Assembly (NCBI RefSeq): GCF_022539665.2
Contig: NC_081335.1
Location: forward strand, 7,502,001-7,566,000
Reading direction: 5' to 3'
Origin: Daphnia carinata
Lineage: Eukaryota; Arthropoda; Branchiopoda; Diplostraca; Daphniidae
Length of the DNA stretch: 64,000 nt
This document shows, one piece after another, positions 1 through 10,324 of this stretch (position 1 is the stretch's first letter; each line of letters begins with the position of its first letter). The notes under the pieces are model-generated. The model saw nothing but the letters and a program-made list of their open reading frames with translations. It was not told where the DNA came from and searched no databases. The position numbers were made by a program, and so were the translations under genes.

Positions 1-2
1 GC

Positions 3-67
3 GTCACCCGGTAACAGGGTGACCCTTGCCTTTAAATACCCCGAGCCTAAGTAGGTTCGGGGTATGA
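3..67. repeat. Two adjacent hairpins
   Basis: GTCACCC at 3-9 is complementary to GGGTGAC nearby. Directly after it, ATACCCCGAGCC and GGTTCGGGGTAT form a 12-bp stem (one G-T pair) with a 6-nt loop. Both lie in non-coding DNA of element A. Their role is unknown; an RNA structure is possible. Confidence 0.5.
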
Positions 68-762
68 TATGGGGTATGATTCTATTCTTGTGTCTCTTTG
101 TCAACTTTTAGCATGTTTTGCATTCGCTTATCCGACAAACAATGTACTTGTCAGTTAGATACAAATTTTGGGTATACAATTTTAATTTTGCGTCTTACGC
201 ATAATAAAAAAGGGGAGAAGAAAAAAAAGGGGAATTTTTCTTTTCTTTAACGAGCCACAGTTGGTGGAAACGTTGAAAAAAATTAAAAATTAATAATAAA
301 TAAAAGCTGAAATTCAAATATAGCTAAGAGAAGAGTAGTATTACACTACTGTAATAGAAATTGGATAAGCGAACGGCAAGGTTGCGAATACAGGATGACA
401 TATATATATATTTTCAAATATATATATATAGAATCTTATAGTTTTTAAATTGTATCAATTGTTATTTCGGTTATATAGATATATGCTTATTATATATTAA
501 TTATTGTATATGCTTTGCATTTCGTGGAAATTGTAATCTGTTCCCTTCTTCATGTTATCCATATACGGTTGCCCCTTCGCTTGCTTCGCAACAAAAACGG
601 ATTCAGAAACAAAAGAAGACTTGCTTACAACATCAAGAAGAAACAATTAAAAAAGACGTTAAACGTGTCGTTATTAGAATCGAAAAAGAAGAAATTTTTT
701 TAATTTTTTTTTATCAATCCCAAGTAGTTATTTCAAGAAAGCTGACAATGACATTATTTCCC

Positions 763-769
763 TATATAA
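763..769 (+). promoter_or_regulatory. TATA-like box ahead of the accessory gene of A
   Basis: TATATAA lies 64 bp upstream of the ATG at 833. A TATA-like element also precedes the accessory ORFs of C, B and F, so the placement recurs, but no start site has been shown. Confidence 0.4.
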
Positions 770-832
770 CAAACATGAAGCTCAGGACAGGAATCAATCC
801 TTTCTCACAATTTTTGAAAATCCTTTTACAAA

Positions 833-1413
833 ATGCCTAAGGACCAAACTGGAGATTATCGGCTTTCTCCCTACACCACTCGTCGGCATAGTTCCGACAG
901 ATATTGGCGACTTCGACAAGACAATTCGACTGAGCCGGAAGCGGGGCCATCTGTCACCCCCCGCACGTCCCTGTTCCGCCCCAGGTACCTTTTCCATCTC
1001 AAGTGAATTTGCCATCCCGGATCCGTGTTCCACCCTGGGTCCGATCCAACCCGGCTACACCTCAGGCGACATCCAACCCGTTGCGCGTAAGGCCAATCGC
1101 TACGCTTATGCCGGAACCCGTACGTTCTTACCCCGCGCGCCCCACCTGGCCTACCCGACACGACTTACACCTGCACGAACTACGCCTTCGCACAGGAGTC
1201 TTGAAATTAGAGCTACAAAACGCGTTATACGAAGAGAATTGGCAGCGGTCTGTCGAAAAGCTTCAAGAAATTTTAGAACTCGATCCGCAGAACCGCATGC
1301 CTCCACCACAGATTTGGGCGCTATCCCAATGGTGGAAACAAGACGTCTGCCCTACCTGCGGACGGCCCGGTAGGCGCCCCAATGGTCTGATAGTCATAAC
1401 CATCGATGATTAA
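833..1413 (+). pseudogene. Accessory protein of element A, frameshifted
   Basis: A first reading frame starts at ATG 833 and stops at 1004-1006 (57 residues, Arg/Ser-rich). A second frame carries on to 1413 with a Pro-rich part, then a helical segment containing ENWQRSVEKLQEILELDP followed by Asn-Arg-Met-Pro-Pro-Pro. The pattern 'D/E-x-W, two-residue gap, A/S, then L..IL-D/E-LDP, then R and PP' also occurs in accessory ORFs of C (39298-39648, 40943-41317) and G (53757-54101). The tail holds CPTCG, which could be half of a zinc site. I read one frameshift near 930-1000, but a short intron cannot be excluded. Function unknown. It sits between pol and env, where C has its second copy. Confidence 0.6.
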
Positions 1414-1811
1414 CCTTTCGTTGTATTGTTTTCTTTATGCTATCATTTGTTTCCACATTCATTTCTTTTATAATTATATCTTGTATTTTCTTTTGTAGTC
1501 TATTATTTTTTATATACAGACTTTTGATTCTACATTTGTATTTGTATTCTCTTAACATTAAAAAAAAATAGAGAAAAAAAAATAACGAAAACGAAAGAAA
1601 GAAATAATGATAATGGAATGGATAAGAGAATACATAATTGCTTTGATGTGTATTTGCACTTATTTGGTTTCTACATTATCTCTCATTTTGTCTTCCAACT
1701 TATTTTTCTTGCGAATTGGCAAACAATAACAATTCTGTTCTATCTTATTCAAAATATTAAATTATTAACAGCCATTAACCTAGTGTTTAAGGTAGTTTAG
1801 AAGATTTATTG

Positions 1812-1992
1812 ATTGGCGGTGAAATAGGACTGGAGAAATAGGACTAAAAATTTCCAGTCCTATTTCTACCGGAGAAATAGGACTGGGAGAAATAGGACTG
1901 ACTTTTTAAAACTTTTAGGACAGTCCTATTTCTCCATGCCAGCAGTCCTATTTCTCCATGCCAGCAGTCCTATTTCTCCATGCCATCAGCCC
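1812..1992. repeat. Small foldback/MITE-like repeat, 'GAAATAGGACTG' family
   Basis: The unit GAAATAGGACTG is repeated in one orientation on the left, and its complement CAGTCCTATTTC is repeated on the right with a CATGC spacer. The stretch can therefore fold back on itself. The left end reads ATTGGCGGTGAAATAGG. The terminal repeat of element P, read inward from its right end, is ATTGGCGGAGAAAAAGG, so the two appear to belong to the same family. The right terminus is less clear, and I could not confirm a target duplication. Confidence 0.55.
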
Positions 1993-2981
1993 TATTTATT
2001 TTATTTTGTTCCAATAGGAACGATATGCCTCCAATCCGGTAGGCAACATATTGCGTAAGAGCGTCGGCTTATATCCATTTCCCTTTGTAAAAAGCCGATG
2101 GTGTTAACTCATAACTTAAATGGTTCACCAAACATTTATCTTTTATCCTATTTTAATTTAAATTGCAGGGGACCATTAAATATGTTATATCTAATATAGT
2201 TCATTTAATAAAATACTAATAAATAAAATAAAAGGATAAGGATAAAAGGTAAATGTTTGGTATTCTCTTTCGTTGAGTTTTATCAGCTCTCTTTCATACC
2301 TCCTTCCATTTCCTTTCTTGAATGTTGAAGCGCTCCAACACTCCGAACCAGGTGTAGAAAATATTCTCGCCCCCTCTTTTTACCGGAGGGCAACTAACAA
2401 GCCTTGCCTTCTATTTGAGTTCGTACGTTGAAAATTCCTTATTCCCTTCAAGGCGAGTTAGCCCCGCCCACCTGTTCATATTTCACTTTCTTCCCCCTCC
2501 GTTTCTAGCCAAGTCCTTTTTTTCCTTGCGTTGGACTTAGAAAAAATGAAAACCCGAGTTTGACCTTTCGCGCACGGGCTTTTTCTGCCGTAAAATATTA
2601 AACGTTTCTTTTCTTCTCCGCATAACTACATGAATAAATCCTTTTCGAATATTTCTTTTTGATAATTACGAGCGTTCTTTCCTCTTTCCAACGATACCCT
2701 TTTCGATTAAAATAATTTTTTCTTATACCCGAAAACGCAGTTATAATGCGATGCCCTTTTATTTTCTATTCCTTGCCGTAGCGCGGCTACTGAAAAGCCG
2801 TCGGGAAAGAATGTTGACCTTTCAAAGCCGTCGGGAAATTTTTCACTTTTTCTTCTATCTTTTATTCTATCTCATATATATACATGTATACATATAAAAA
2901 AAATGTCGACGTAGAATATTTTGGCCACTGCTTTATTAAATTTTTCTTATGTACTATTTTTTTGATATTTCTGTCATATGT

Positions 2982-2983
2982 AG
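2982..2983 (+). promoter_or_regulatory. Predicted 3' splice site before env of A
   Basis: A T-rich tract ends in TAG at 2981-2983, three bases ahead of ATG 2986. C and D have the same arrangement, which is what a spliced subgenomic env mRNA would need. Confidence 0.5.
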
Positions 2984-2985
2984 AA

Positions 2986-4675
2986 ATGTCGCCATTACCA
3001 ATTATTTTACTTCTATGCCTTATTGGAATGAAAACGCAAGCTTTTGAAGCGACCGTATGTGATTGTGCCGAATCATCAAAAATGGGAATAATTCAAATTT
3101 CGGATGCCGATTGCCATCCGGAAATAAATGATAAACATTCCCTCGACGTACAATATTCCATATATAGTGAAGTGCGTGCGGCTGTTCATTTTCCAGGATA
3201 TATTTGTGCAAAGTGGAAACAAATACGACATGTCACCATGAACGTTTTTGGACAATTAGTGACTGTGCCCGATAAAATTCCACTCGACACTACGCCAAAT
3301 GAGTGTAATGATATGATTAACAGTCTTCGGTGCGACGAACACAAAATGAGTGTTGCGGAAAATAAATATGTGTTTGACCGTGAACCTGAAATTTACGGTC
3401 GATGGCTTCAAACGATTGATATGGAAATTATTAATTGTATGCTCGAAAAGGTGCGTTTATATCAAGATATAGAAGACGGTAATTTTTCGACACCGATTGG
3501 AATGGCTTCGGCCTCAGCAGGTCATTTGTCGCATAATCATCTGCCATTTGTTTGGGACAAAACATTTACGCAACGATCTGAACCAAAAGCTCATCTCATT
3601 GAATCTGGAATTGGGAAATTAATACGAAAAACGGGAAATGATAAAATTTTTCGCCTTCAAGATGACAAAAACAATTGGATTTTCATTTAATTTTTCAACC
3701 GCGTTGTATTCCCATACAAAACTCTTGTTTTAAAAAATCTGATGCCTTTAATATTCTCGGCCAATCAAAACTCTTCGTTACAACGGCGGCCATCATGGAA
3801 AATTTGTCGACAATAACATTAGCGGACCCCGCGCCATCTGGCGGCCAAAATTTTGACCATTCTGCTACTTTACAATATGTTCGTGATCAACTTACGGACC
3901 ATGAAAATGAATTATCACGATTAATTCAAATCTTACAGTGTGATTCAAGAAATGCGAAACATGTAAGAGCAATTATTGCAGCACAATATAATGGCTGGTT
4001 AGCACACACATCACACATCTAGATCTACCCAAATGCACAAAATTGCAAGCCTTTGGAAAAACCGCCATTTTCATATCGTGTAAACCTTTAAATGTGACTT
4101 TCGAAACCGTCGTAACATCTTGTGGACCGCAACCAAAATTTAAAAATTATACAATTAACCTGGACGGTTGGGAACTCGTTAAATATTCGCCGTGTTATTG
4201 GACAAATGGATTTGTGAACTTCAATGACGTACCTTATGCGTTTCGCAATAAAACTTGGAAGCCCGTGAACGCAAGTATCGTGTTACCGGTACAAACTCTT
4301 GCGCATTCTTTTCGGTATGAAGATTTGAAATTTTTCGATTATGAACATAAAAGTATTCCTGCGTATAGTGAAACTATTATGGATCATATGAGTATAATGG
4401 CTGATATTGCCGCAGCGATGAATGAACATTCGCCGAGTGAGTTTTCAACCAATAATCGTCCAAGTGTCACCAACGTTTTGTTATCCGCATCTGGAGTGAC
4501 CACTTATACCAGCTGGTGGAAAACTATTAAAAATTATTTCTTCATCGGCGTACTCTGCCTCCTGGGTCTACTTTTCTTACGCATTTGGTATGGCTGTGGA
4601 TTTTTCGGACTTATCAGCAAGTTATGGTGTCGCCCAATTCAAGATCCGGAGCCGGATTTCGCTTACCAAGTCTGA
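2986..4675 (+). pseudogene. env: Env glycoprotein of element A (frameshifted)
   Basis: Starts at ATG 2986, giving a hydrophobic signal peptide (LPIILLLCLIG) and then the ectodomain motif TVCDCAE, as in C (42682). The N-terminal frame ends at 3690. The middle portion, with the DHENELSRLI stem motif, lies in another frame (about 3675-4022). The C-terminal part is 4043-4675, with LDGWELVKYSPCYW and a membrane segment around FFIGVLCLLGLLFLRIWY. At least two frameshifts therefore separate three blocks that align end to end with the C copy. The protein is an integral membrane glycoprotein of a retroviral-type element and is not the F-type. The family resembles glycoproteins of arthropod negative-strand viruses, but that is from memory. 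Non-functional as it stands. Confidence 0.85.
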
Positions 4676-4708
4676 TTACGGGACGTAATCTCGCACCGCC
4701 GGGAGTGA

Positions 4709-5555
4709 TGTAACGAAGCCATGAGAAAATACAATCTTTGAATTATATTGTGTCTGTTTGTTGTTCTTGTCAATATAATTATATGTTACGTCCATTGCTT
4801 CTTTTGATAAACTGCGTCTTATAAATGTCCTACCTCAAGTGTTGATGCCCTTTCGCAGAAATCTATTTTTATATTATATTTGACATCCTGCTTGTTGCTG
4901 ATTGGATGTGCTAGATGCGTAGGACATCGCGCTATGCATTTCCATGAATACGAAATGCGTGTGCGACATTCCGTATCCGGAGTCATCTGACAGAAATGCT
5001 ATGTTTCCCTCAATCTTGTGGAAGTATAAAAGAATGCCCTCTTTGTTCCCAAAAGTCAGTCCACTTCAGTGTTTCAGTTTCTCAGTTCTACAGTTCTTCA
5101 GTTATCTTCAGAACTCTTCAATTCTCTTCAGTTCTCTCCTGTTTTAATTCCAGTTCCAGTTCTAGTTTTTCATTCTTAGTGCTACAAAGTGCTGTTTAAT
5201 TCTTAAAGTCTAGTGAGTTCAATTGTATATCTTATTCAATAATTATTGTGAGTGCTCCTCATCGCTTCTTGTGCGACCGGCAGCCTTATTATCTTTATTT
5301 TTCCGTATAACATCTACCATCTCTATTTTATCTTCGTCACGGTAGTGACGGTAAGATTAAACTCGCATAACCCCATTTTTATATTCCCGTTTCCCATTTA
5401 TATCGTATAATTGTGTATTCTTTTATTATCTTTTTGGCCCATTAGAATAAAATATATTCGACATTGTGGTAACGCCTTCCGAGTTTATTTTCTTATTTCA
5501 ATTTGTCTTAAATAACGTAAAGTCATTCTTTCAATCACTAAAAGAATGCTTTACA
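4709..5555 (+). repeat. 3' LTR of element A (847 bp)
   Basis: Begins TGTAACGAAGCC directly after the purine-rich GCCGGGAGTGA and ends GCTTTACA. The same termini and tract flank the LTRs of C. It contains TATAAAAG at 5025-5032, initiator-like TCAGT at 5056-5060 (about 31 bp downstream) and AATAAA near 5446. The interior is unlike the C LTR, so A and C belong to different subfamilies. Confidence 0.85.
5025..5060 (+). promoter_or_regulatory. LTR core promoter of A (TATA plus initiator)
   Basis: TATAAAAG at 5025 and TCAGT at 5056 have the spacing of an arthropod Pol II core promoter. Only the start outside the window would drive the full element; this copy marks R in the 3' LTR. Confidence 0.6.
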
Positions 5556-5781
5556 CTATCTAAAGGTTAAAAATAATTACTACTGGCCCACAATGAGAAA
5601 AGACATAAAAGAATATTGCTCTGCTTGCGAAATTTGCATTGCAAACACTAACTCTACACTGAGAGCTTTCCTTTTCCCCCACGAACTAGCTAAGTTTCCA
5701 TTCCAGATTATAGGAATAGATTTCTTAGGCCCGATCCAACCAATATCCCCCAATGGAAATAACTGTATTTGCGTAATCACC
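5556..5781 (+). pseudogene. Element B: integrase fragment, left piece
   Basis: The frame beginning TAT at 5557 encodes the end of the integrase HHCC zinc domain (YCSACEICIA) and the start of the catalytic core (GIDFLGPIQ). It is nearly identical to element F at 61967-62190. It breaks at CACC 5778-5781, where element D begins, and resumes in the same frame at 48072. Upstream the gene is cut by element A. This is old host sequence for two insertions. Confidence 0.9.
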
Positions 5782-5976
5782 TGTAACGAGCCCAAAGGCT
5801 ATCCGAAGACAGCCACACCCTTTACATCCCTCAAGCGTTTCACAAGTGAAAGTTCCCCTCCCAGTTTACCTTCAATATGTGTGTTAGTTAGTAGTATAAA
5901 TACAGCATGTTTGTACTTTGTTAAATCGGAATTGTTACGACAATCTACTGTAATACACGAGTTTCGAAACTTTACA
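5782..5976 (+). repeat. 5' LTR of element D (195 bp)
   Basis: Ends TGTAACGA...CTTTACA like the other LTRs here. It matches the 3' LTR at 47866-48067 closely apart from a 7-bp gap and a few substitutions. TATAAATA at 5895-5902 is a likely TATA box; the 3' copy reads TAGAAATA. Confidence 0.88.
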
Positions 5977-5978
5977 AT

Positions 5979-5996
5979 TGGAGGTCCCAACGAGAC
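5979..5996 (+). other. Primer-binding site of D
   Basis: TGGAGGTCCCAACGAGAC starts two bases after the LTR. TGG fits the CCA end of a tRNA. I do not assign the tRNA. Confidence 0.55.
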
Positions 5997-6108
5997 TCAC
6001 ACTTGTTGTCCAGTACAAAGTTTCTTACCCGTACCTTATTTCAGTGATTGTGCTCTACACTTCCTCGACGAGTCTCCAACAACTCTACCAGACCAAGGAA
6101 CACCATCA

Positions 6109-6117
6109 AAGGTAAGC
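6109..6117 (+). promoter_or_regulatory. Predicted 5' splice donor in D leader
   Basis: AAAG/GTAAGC, with GT at 6112-6113, is a strong donor just before the first plausible gag ATG (6120). Together with the acceptor at 11420 it would give a spliced env mRNA. Confidence 0.5.
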
Positions 6118-6119
6118 GA

Positions 6120-7446
6120 ATGCCGCTTGATCATATTGTACCAGAGACTACTCGTAAAGAGAATACCTTGTATCCAAACATTGTCGACAAATTATCTCCA
6201 CCATTGTACCCTGTACTTCCTGAATCAGACAGAATCAACCAAAATCCGAACTGTCAACGAGAAAAATTTTTAGACCACTGGAAAACTCTTGTAGACTTAG
6301 AATTTGAACAAGAGTTAGAACAAAACAAAACCTATCAGACTACCACGACAAAAGGAAAAATCCAACAAATAGAATCCAAGAAACAAGAAATTATTGAAAA
6401 GACCCACAACGCATTACAATTGTATTCATATACGTTGTTAGAACAATAGTTGCAAGTACCAAATGGTATAACCGCAGAAACTATTACAAACACCGCAGAC
6501 ACTTAAGAATTACGTAGAATCCCTTGGTGGCAACACCGAAAACCTTGACAGTTTATTGCAGCAAATTAGCATTGTACATGGTAAAGAAAAAGAATTCCTA
6601 TTAGGTATCAGCCGTATTTTACAAAGAGAAGTAGCACTTGCGCAGATAACAGAGAAAAAATATTCGTCGGACCTCAATTTTGAGCTACAGAGCTTACGAA
6701 AACAGCTAGATAGCAACAAGAAAAAGGCAAAGAGTTCCAAATACACATTAAGTAGCTCCCTTGAACAACTCCAAGAAAGTAACGAAACACTAAAAAACTC
6801 GCTTGAGAAATCTGCCAATCGAATCAGCGAATTAGAAACAAGCCTTGAAAGTGCCTCAGCAACAGAAAACCAACTACAAAACCTTTTACGAAAAAAAGAA
6901 GACAATGTCATAGCTGTTGAGAGAGAAGGGCAAGAAATAATTAGCAAACTTGAAAGTGAAAGAAAACAACTGGTTACGAAGTTAGCAACCACCGAGCAAC
7001 AGATAAAAGCAGCTTTAGAGACAAACAACCACCTTCAGACAGAAAAAGAAACAAAAGAGATCCTTAAAAAAACCTTAGCAGAAAAAGCCAGCGTACGAAG
7101 AAGTCTGATAGATATTACTACAAAGAATAAAAATCTTGAAACAGAATTACAAAAAACCAACATACAGATAGGAGACCAGGAAGAAAAGATTAAGTATCTG
7201 GAAAACAGAATAAAAGAATATAAAAAGCAACAGGTAACATTCGCTGAAACTGAAGACTTAGACAACTCCAACGAACCGGGAGAGATAACAAAATTAGTGA
7301 GTGAGATAAACGACCTAACCTCAATAACAGAAGGAGACAAATCCCTTCACTTCGAGTTAGAAACTGAACAATTCGAAAACTACAGCAACTCAACAACGAG
7401 CTACAAAATCAAATCGAGATCCAAAACGACAACCTTCTTCAACTAG
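6120..7446 (+). pseudogene. D gag N-terminal coiled-coil region
   Basis: Two frames follow each other: ATG 6120 to 6449 and about 6503 to 7446. Both are Lys/Glu/Gln-rich with heptad-like Leu spacing (for example LRKQLDSNKKK and LENRIKEYKKQQ), which predicts long coiled coils. The stop at 6447-6449 and the change of frame mark damage. Position after the leader and before the Gag core suggests the N-terminal part of Gag. It could instead be a separate structural protein. It resembles no standard Gag domain that I know. Confidence 0.55.
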
Positions 7447-7481
7447 AACGAAAGTACCAAACTCTCAAAAACAAAATCAAA

Positions 7482-8849
7482 ATGGGACTTTCACACAAAG
7501 AAACTTCAAGAATTGACCGCGACACAACAGATACCGATAGCCTCGATACATCCACAACCCAACCAATTGTAAAAGCATTAGGAGAATTATTTTCAAAAGA
7601 AGACAAAAAGTCAATTCCAATCTTCAAAGGGAAAAGTACTGATAAATTAATAACAGAATGGTTGAAGGACGCCGAATATGTAGCACGAAACAACTACTGG
7701 GACGACAACCAAAAAATACGATTCTTCTCTGACAGAATAAAAGGCGACGCCCTAGAATGGCATGGAAACTACGTAGAAGAGCAAGGTGACGAGTTAAGTT
7801 ATGACAAATGGAAAAGTGCCATTATTGCAAGATTCCAGGATGCATACGACTTAGCAGCACAAAGAAAAAAGTTATCCACACTGAAACAAAAACCTGAAGA
7901 AAAATGCAAAGCCTTTATCTCAAGAATCAACAGTCTCTACGAGTCCATAGAAGGCAAAGAAGAAAAATCTGACCAAAACCAAACCATCGTCGAAGACCGA
8001 CTCATAAACACAGTCAAAAGAATGAGAGATTATACCAAAATCAAAATTCTGATGCAAGGCATTTTACCAAAATTCAGAGCTGAACTCTATTTCAGAATGC
8101 CCGAAGACCCCGAAGATTTTGATCAGTTATGTAAACAGCTTATCATATCCAAAGGCATCCTATATAGCAAGGAGACTGCAGAAGAGAAAGAAATAAACGC
8201 GGTAATCGCAGGGATAACGCATCACGAGAAACAACAAGATAACGAACTTTCACAACAAAAGACAGAAATCGAATTCCTAAAACAAAAAATACGTGAACTG
8301 GAAAATACTAATAAAAACCGTGAATTGTCACAGGATACCGATATAACCATAGCAGCCACAGATCAATACGAGCAAAGATCTTCGCGATCAAGTGATCGTT
8401 ACTCCAGACCACAAAATCCGCGAGTCCGATTTCACGAGAGACCGAATAGCAGAGGCTCCAGTAGTGACCGAAACTTCAATCGAAGCAGAGATAACAGCCC
8501 ATACCGCACCAACTATACTTCACCAAGAAGAGAAGGTACCTCCACGAGATATAGGCAATCAAATTACCCAACTTACCTGCAAACACCCCAGAGACCCCCG
8601 TACAACAACAGACCGATACACTACAATCGACCGAACTTTCAACCACATAACAATCATCAGGTGTATCATCAAAACCCAGCCTATACTCATCAATACCCAC
8701 AGCCACGACAAAATCAACCAAACACCACTGACAACCTAGAAAATAGAATTATTATCTGCCACAAGTGCAATAAAAGAGGACACATTGCGCGAGAATGTTG
8801 GACGGATATGGCACGTATCAACAACCCGAACCACCGTCCAATGCAGTAA
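7482..8849 (+). CDS. gag: D Gag core with zinc knuckle
   Basis: An open frame of 455 residues. A retrotransposon Gag capsid-like part lies near residues 40-200 (TEWLKDAEYVARNNYW, DALEWHG, KWKSAIIARF). A coiled coil and an Arg/Ser/Pro/Gln-rich basic region follow. Near the C-terminus is one CCHC knuckle, CHKCNKRGHIAREC, for nucleic-acid binding in the capsid. The frame overlaps the protease frame, which lies at -1, so Pol was probably made by a -1 frameshift; I see no canonical heptamer there. The first ATG may not be the true start, since the coiled-coil region just upstream probably belongs to the same protein. Confidence 0.8.
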   Translation: MGLSHKETSRIDRDTTDTDSLDTSTTQPIVKALGELFSKEDKKSIPIFKGKSTDKLITEWLKDAEYVARNNYWDDNQKIRFFSDRIKGDALEWHGNYVEEQGDELSYDKWKSAIIARFQDAYDLAAQRKKLSTLKQKPEEKCKAFISRINSLYESIEGKEEKSDQNQTIVEDRLINTVKRMRDYTKIKILMQGILPKFRAELYFRMPEDPEDFDQLCKQLIISKGILYSKETAEEKEINAVIAGITHHEKQQDNELSQQKTEIEFLKQKIRELENTNKNRELSQDTDITIAATDQYEQRSSRSSDRYSRPQNPRVRFHERPNSRGSSSDRNFNRSRDNSPYRTNYTSPRREGTSTRYRQSNYPTYLQTPQRPPYNNRPIHYNRPNFQPHNNHQVYHQNPAYTHQYPQPRQNQPNTTDNLENRIIICHKCNKRGHIARECWTDMARINNPNHRPMQ

Positions 8850-9583
8850 ACACAATATCCCTACCAAACAACCCTCCAACACAAAATTTAGAAATAGCGA
8901 TACCCAAACTAATACGTATACCCATTAGAATTTTTGGAAAAGAAATTAAGGCTTTAGTAGACACAGGAGCAGCAGCCAGTTTAGTTTCAGACAACATATT
9001 TCTTAATCTAAAGGAGTATGAAGAACTTAAACATGTTAAAGACTCCCCTTCACCAATATTTAGAACGGTGTCAGGAGAAATACTAAAATCAAAAGGGAAA
9101 TATGGATTTTCAATCACCATTAACACCAATCACGTCATTAAGCATGATTTCTTTATTATGGAAAACTTGAACGAAACTTGCATATTAGGATTAGACTTCT
9201 TATCGAGCAACAATGTAAAAATTAATACTAAAAACAGGCAGATCAATTACGATCATTCCAGAAAAGAACATAGCTTTGGTAAAAACATACTCCCAGTATA
9301 CAGCATAACTTTTGACAAGACAGGTATTAATATTCCACTCCTCCCAGACCGTTCGTCAGATAGTAACTACAACAACGATCTGACAGAAGCAGATTATCGC
9401 AGCCTAGAATCTTTCTCACAATCAGAAATTAACAAAAAATCAAAACGAATTGGACAAACCCAAGAAAGTGAAGCGAGTAACATCTCCGACGAGATACAAA
9501 TTAAAATTGTAAATCTATTGAAAAAACACGAAACCCTATTTGCAGAAAGAGAATCAGATTTGGGTCTAGCAACTGATCTATAG
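8795..9583 (+). CDS. pol: D aspartic protease and start of Pol
   Basis: ALVDTGAAASLVSD is the retroviral-type aspartic protease active site (one Asp per monomer, acting as a dimer). CILGLDFL is the second conserved strand. The protein would cleave Gag and Pol. The frame is -1 to gag and overlaps its end. It ends at TAG 9581-9583, within the linker to RT; the RT N-terminus then continues in the same frame, so this is probably a point nonsense mutation. Confidence 0.8.
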   Translation: MLDGYGTYQQPEPPSNAVNTISLPNNPPTQNLEIAIPKLIRIPIRIFGKEIKALVDTGAAASLVSDNIFLNLKEYEELKHVKDSPSPIFRTVSGEILKSKGKYGFSITINTNHVIKHDFFIMENLNETCILGLDFLSSNNVKINTKNRQINYDHSRKEHSFGKNILPVYSITFDKTGINIPLLPDRSSDSNYNNDLTEADYRSLESFSQSEINKKSKRIGQTQESEASNISDEIQIKIVNLLKKHETLFAERESDLGLATDL

Positions 9584-10302
9584 CACTCCATTAACATAGG
9601 ATACAATGCCCCGATTACACAACGATTGCGCAGAACACCAGAAGAATTAAAACTAATTGTCAAAACAAAAATAGATGTAATGATAAGTAACAATATTATT
9701 AGAGAAAGTCACAGCCCATTTGCAGCAGCAATTGTAATGGGCTTCCCAAAAAAGATGGAGAGATGCGTATGTGTATTGACTATAGGGTACTTAACAAAAT
9801 AGCCGTAAAGGACAAATACCCATTACCAAGAATTGACGACGCCATTGATGCATTGAGCGGATCAGTTTATTTCTCGACATTGGACTTACTAAGTGGCTAC
9901 TGGCAGATCGAGATAGAAGAAGGCGACAAACACAAAACCGCCTTCATCTGTGAACTTGGACAATACGAATTTAATAGAATGCCATTTGGACTAACAAATG
10001 CACCAAGCACTTTTCAACGAGCAATGAATAACATATTGAAAGCAGTATTGTTCAGGTTCGCATTGGTTTATCTGGATGACATCATAGTATTCAGTAATAA
10101 TATTGCTGAACATGTGACACATCTAGAAGCAGTGTTTAAGCTTCTTAAAGACGCAGAACTCAAATTAAAAAGAAAGAAATGCGAATTTTTCAAAGAAGAA
10201 TTAGACAATTTAGGATATATTGTTTCGAAAAAAGGAATAACACCGAGTACAAAAAAGTTAGAAGCCATCATCAAATACCCAGCAACCTATGCCCCCAGTT
10301 GA
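9584..10302 (+). pseudogene. pol: D reverse transcriptase, broken
   Basis: The N-terminal fingers continue to about 9745. A frame change follows, and the RT palm runs 9763-10302 with [36 protein letters not shown] and the catalytic YLDDIIVFS. The frame stops after the thumb. RNase H and the integrase zinc domain, about 1.2 kb in the relatives here, are missing before the integrase core at 10325. An internal deletion is the simplest reading. Confidence 0.85.
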
Positions 10303-10324
10303 AAGGGTGTGGTAAAGACTTGCG

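Larger units (their letters stand above)
1414..2985. other. Non-coding spacer between accessory ORF and env of A
   Basis: AT-rich DNA with short ORFs that I do not believe. It holds the small foldback repeat at 1812-1992. The part around 2780-2850 (repeated AAAGCCGTCGGGAAA) resembles the spacer of C near 42480. The last 25 bases form a pyrimidine-rich 3' splice site. Confidence 0.6.
1..5555 (+). mobile_element. Element A: 3' part of an env-bearing Ty3/Gypsy LTR element
   Basis: The stretch holds an accessory ORF, a long spacer, an env gene and a terminal LTR in the same order as in complete element C. It ends with LTR terminus CTTTACA at 5555. The next bases (CTATCTAAAG) resume an integrase reading frame that matches element F near 61967, so A sits inside element B and CTAT is the probable 4-bp TSD. 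The 5' part (5' LTR, gag, pol) lies outside the window. Bases 1-760 contain only hairpins, AT-rich sequence and a TA microsatellite around 402-430; I see no gene there. Confidence 0.85.

Noticed and set aside
515..703. 62-codon Lys/Leu-rich ORF
   Set aside because: AT-rich spacer of element A, no motif, no counterpart in C.
6510..7028. Ser/Leu-rich minus-strand ORF of 172 codons
   Set aside because: Shadow of the coiled-coil gag region on the other strand.
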